Positions 62,024 to 64,000 of a stretch of 64,000 bases of DNA are shown here, one piece after another. Numbering within the stretch: position 1 is the stretch's first letter; every line of letters begins with the position of its first letter. The notes under the pieces are model-generated. The model was not told the origin of the DNA and made no database searches. It worked only from the letters and a program-made list of their open reading frames with translations. A program made the translations under genes and the position numbers. Source of the DNA: Gibbula magus (Eukaryota > Mollusca > Gastropoda > Trochida > Trochidae); contig CAKZFU010000074.1 of assembly GCA_936450465.1 (NCBI GenBank), positions 45,469 to 109,468 on the forward strand, written 5' to 3'.

Positions 62024-62115
62024 AATTTTGGGCCAAAAGTCACTTTGGCCTAGACAACTTTTGATAGGAGACCATCAAAAGTTGTCTAGGCCAAAGTGAC
62101 TTTTGGCCCAAAATT
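62024..62115. repeat. Inversion palindrome, 42-bp arms with 8-nt spacer
   Basis: The left arm (62,024-62,065) and right arm (62,074-62,115) are perfect reverse complements by eye. The 8-nt spacer AGGAGACC is the reverse complement of GGTCTCCT, the monomer sequence that would follow the left arm. Beyond the perfect stem the inverted symmetry continues with mismatches, since the whole array is inverted. The forward array stops after TTTTGAT within the first 35 bp of an A. The reverse array joins at AGGAGACC, with AT (62,064-62,065) fitting both sides as 2-bp microhomology. Confidence 0.92.
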
Positions 62116-64000
62116 TTGCCTACCGGAATGACTATAACGGCATGGTTGCCGATAAGACGGTCACCGATTCCAAAAGTGAATGCGTCTATGCGACCGACAG
62201 GATGAGACCTTCCATAGGAGACCATCAAAAGTTGTCTAGGCCAAAGTCACCTTTTGGCCCATTTTTGGGCATGAGCTTAACGGCACGGGTTGCCGATAAG
62301 ACGGCAACCGATTCCAAAAGTGAATGCGTCTATGCGACCGGCAGGATGTGAGCTTCCATAGGAGACCATCAAAAGTTGTCTAGGCCAAAGTGACTTTTGG
62401 CCCAAAATTGGGCCTACAGGAATGATTATAACGGCACGGTTTGCCCATAAGACGGTCACCGATTCCAAAAGTGAACGCGTCTATGCGACCGACAGGATGA
62501 GACCTTCCATAGGAGACCATCAAAAGTTGTCTAGGCCAAAGTCACCTTTTGGCCCATTTTTGGGCATGAGCTTAACGGCACGGGTTGCCGATAAGACGGC
62601 AACCGATTCCAAAAGTGAATGCGTCTATGCGACCGGCAGGATGTGAGCTTCCATAGGAGACCATCAAAAGTTGTCTAGGCCAAAGTGACTTTTGGCCCAA
62701 AATTGGGCCTACAGGAATGACTATAACGGCACGGTTTGCCCATAAGACGGTCACCGATTCCAAAAGTGAACGTGTCTATGCGACCGACAGGATGAGACCT
62801 TCCATAGGAGACCATCAAAAGTTGTCTAGGCCAAAGTCACCTTTTGGCCCATTTTTGGGCATGAGCTTAACGGCACGGGTTGCCGATAAGACGGCAACCG
62901 ATTCCAAAAGTGAATGCGTCTATGCGACCGGCAGGATGTGAGCTTCCATAGGAGACCATCAAAAGTTGTCTAGGCCAAAGTGACTTTTGGCCCAAAATTG
63001 GGCCTACAGGAATGACTATAACGGCATGGTTGCCAATAAGACGGTCACCGATTCCAAAAGTGAATGCGTCTATGCGACCGACAGCATGTGAGATTCCATA
63101 GGAGACCATCAAAAGTTGTCTAGGCCAAAGTCACCTTTTGGCCCATTTTTGGGCATGAGCTTAACGGCACGGGTTGCCGATAAGACGGCAACCGATTCCA
63201 AAAGTGAATGCGTCTATGCGACCGGCAGGATGTGAGCTTCCATAGGAGACCATCAAAAGTTGTCTAGGCCAAAGTGACTTTTGGCCCAAAATTGGGCCTA
63301 CAGGAATGACTATAACGGCACGGTTTGCCCATAAGACGGTCACCGATTCCAAAAGTGAACGCGTCTATGCGACCGACAGGATGAGACCTTCCATAGGAGA
63401 CCATCAAAAGTTGTCTAGGCCAAAGTCACCTTTTGGCCCATTTTTGGGCATGAGCTTAACGGCACGGGTTGCCGATAAGACGGCAACCGATTCCAAAAGT
63501 GAATGCGTCTATGTGACCGGCAGGATGTGAGCTTCCATAGGAGACCATCAAAAGTTGTCTAGGCCAAAGTGACTTTTGGCCCAAAATTGGGCCTACAGGA
63601 ATGACTATAACGGCACGGTTTGCCCATAAGACGGTCACCGATTCCAAAAGTGAACGCGTCTATGCGACCGACAGGATGAGACCTTCCATAGGAGACCATC
63701 AAAAGTTGTCTAGGCCAAAGTCACCTTTTGGCCCATTTTTGGGCATGAGCTTAACGGCACGGGTTGCCGATAAGACGGCAACCGATTCCAAAAGTGAATG
63801 CGTCTATGCGACCGGCAGGATGTGAGCTTCCATAGGAGACCATCAAAAGTTGTCTAGGCCAAAGTGACTTTTGGCCCAAAATTGGGCCTACAGGAATGAC
63901 TATAACGGCACGGTTTGCCCATAAGACGGTCACCGATTCCAAAAGTGAATGCGTCTATGCGACCGACAGCATGTGAGCTTCCATAGGAGACCATCAAAAG
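62066..64000 (-). repeat. Inverted satellite arm (A/B dimers on the - strand)
   Basis: About six and a half dimers in reverse orientation, truncated by the window end. Example boundaries: an A at 62,251-62,394 and a B at 62,395-62,545, both on the - strand. The register is regular A/B. Three B monomers are variant: near 62,101-62,245 (CATGGTTGCCGATAAG, GTGAATGCG), near 63,000-63,100 (CATGGTTGCCAATAAG, GACAGCATGTGAG) and near 63,949-63,985 (GTGAATGCG, GACAGCATGTGAGC). These are A-like features in B monomers, showing a recombinant subtype common in this arm. Confidence 0.95.

Larger units (their letters stand above)
1..62065 (+). repeat. Satellite array, 295-bp A/B dimer, forward orientation
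   Basis: About 210 head-to-tail copies of a 295-bp unit fill this span with no unrelated sequence between them. Each unit is a 144-bp A monomer starting GTCACTTTGG and a 151-bp B monomer starting GTGACTTTGG. Diagnostic A signals are AAGCTCACATCCTGCC, GACGCATTC, GGTTGCCG and TTAAGCTCATGCCC. Diagnostic B signals are AAGGTCTCATCCTGTC, GACGCGTTC, GGTGACCG and TATAGTCATTCCTGTAGG. Alternation of A and B is almost unbroken; the exceptions are listed separately. Most units differ from the consensus by zero to three substitutions. I see no coding constraint: the 63-residue sense and 74-residue antisense frames overlap, share the repeat period and tolerate frameshifts. The family is not one I recognise. 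A centromeric or pericentromeric location is inferred from array size and monomer length only. Confidence 0.98.

Noticed and set aside
62024..62115. Transposon terminal inverted repeats or a transcription terminator
   Set aside because: The arms are ordinary satellite sequence and both flanks are the same satellite in opposite orientations. There is no element between them, no target-site duplication and no gene to terminate.
1..64000. CRISPR array
   Set aside because: Repeats are contiguous 144/151-bp monomers with no short direct repeat separated by unique spacers, and there are no cas-like genes.
1..64000. Ribosomal spacer or tRNA/5S repeat
   Set aside because: I saw no rRNA-like, 5S-like or tRNA-like conserved segment in either monomer, and no polymerase III box pair I could support.
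1..64000. Bacterial or phage accessory region hiding a novel defence system
   Set aside because: There is no unique coding sequence anywhere in the window. A 64-kb homogenised satellite is a eukaryotic feature.

Overview
The whole 64 kb window is one satellite DNA array. I found no protein gene, RNA gene, transposon or unique spacer in it. The repeat is a dimer of about 295 bp made of two related monomers, A (144 bp) and B (151 bp). They differ at about 15 of ~143 alignable positions plus an 8-bp insertion in B. Roughly 210 dimers run head to tail on the + strand from 1 to about 62,065. The array then flips at a near-perfect palindrome, and the same repeat continues on the - strand to the end of the window. 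The short open frames that recur on both strands every 295 bp are translations of the repeat, not genes.

A homogenised array of this length with near-nucleosome-sized monomers points to eukaryotic pericentromeric, centromeric or other heterochromatic satellite DNA. I do not recognise the family and cannot name the organism. A plant or animal genome is likely, but that is inference. The mean monomer length, 147.5 bp, is close to the DNA length of a nucleosome core.

Layout: 1-4.1 kb, regular dimers with one BB slip (2361-2511) and a 1180-bp duplication. 4.1-5.2 kb, a tight cluster of single-base indels that looks like sequence error. 5.2-10 kb, regular with one AA slip (8556-8699). 10-15 kb, higher-order repeats with 1475/1770/1180-bp spacing. 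15-21.8 kb, two AA slips inside a 1619-bp duplication, then an 885-bp duplication. 24.77-25.08 kb, an A/B mosaic. 25.6-26.8 kb, a 590-bp duplication. 26.8-35 kb, the most uniform stretch, interrupted by a 42-bp deletion at 29,895. 35-42.3 kb, variant families with 294-bp dimers, a BB slip (36,834-36,983) and a B/A chimera (40,075-40,218). 42.5-48.4 kb, two copies of a 2950-bp (10-dimer) unit. 48.9-55.4 kb, the most diverged section, with an AA slip at its end. 56.45-61.24 kb, a 2360-bp (8-dimer) unit tandemly duplicated with no difference seen. 62,024-62,115, the inversion palindrome. 62,066-64,000, the inverted arm.

Nothing here works as a gene system. The biology is concerted evolution of a satellite: unequal exchange in units of whole dimers, occasional exchange out of A/B register (AA, BB and chimeric monomers), local segmental amplification and one fold-back inversion. 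All comparisons were made by eye, so identities are not computed alignments.
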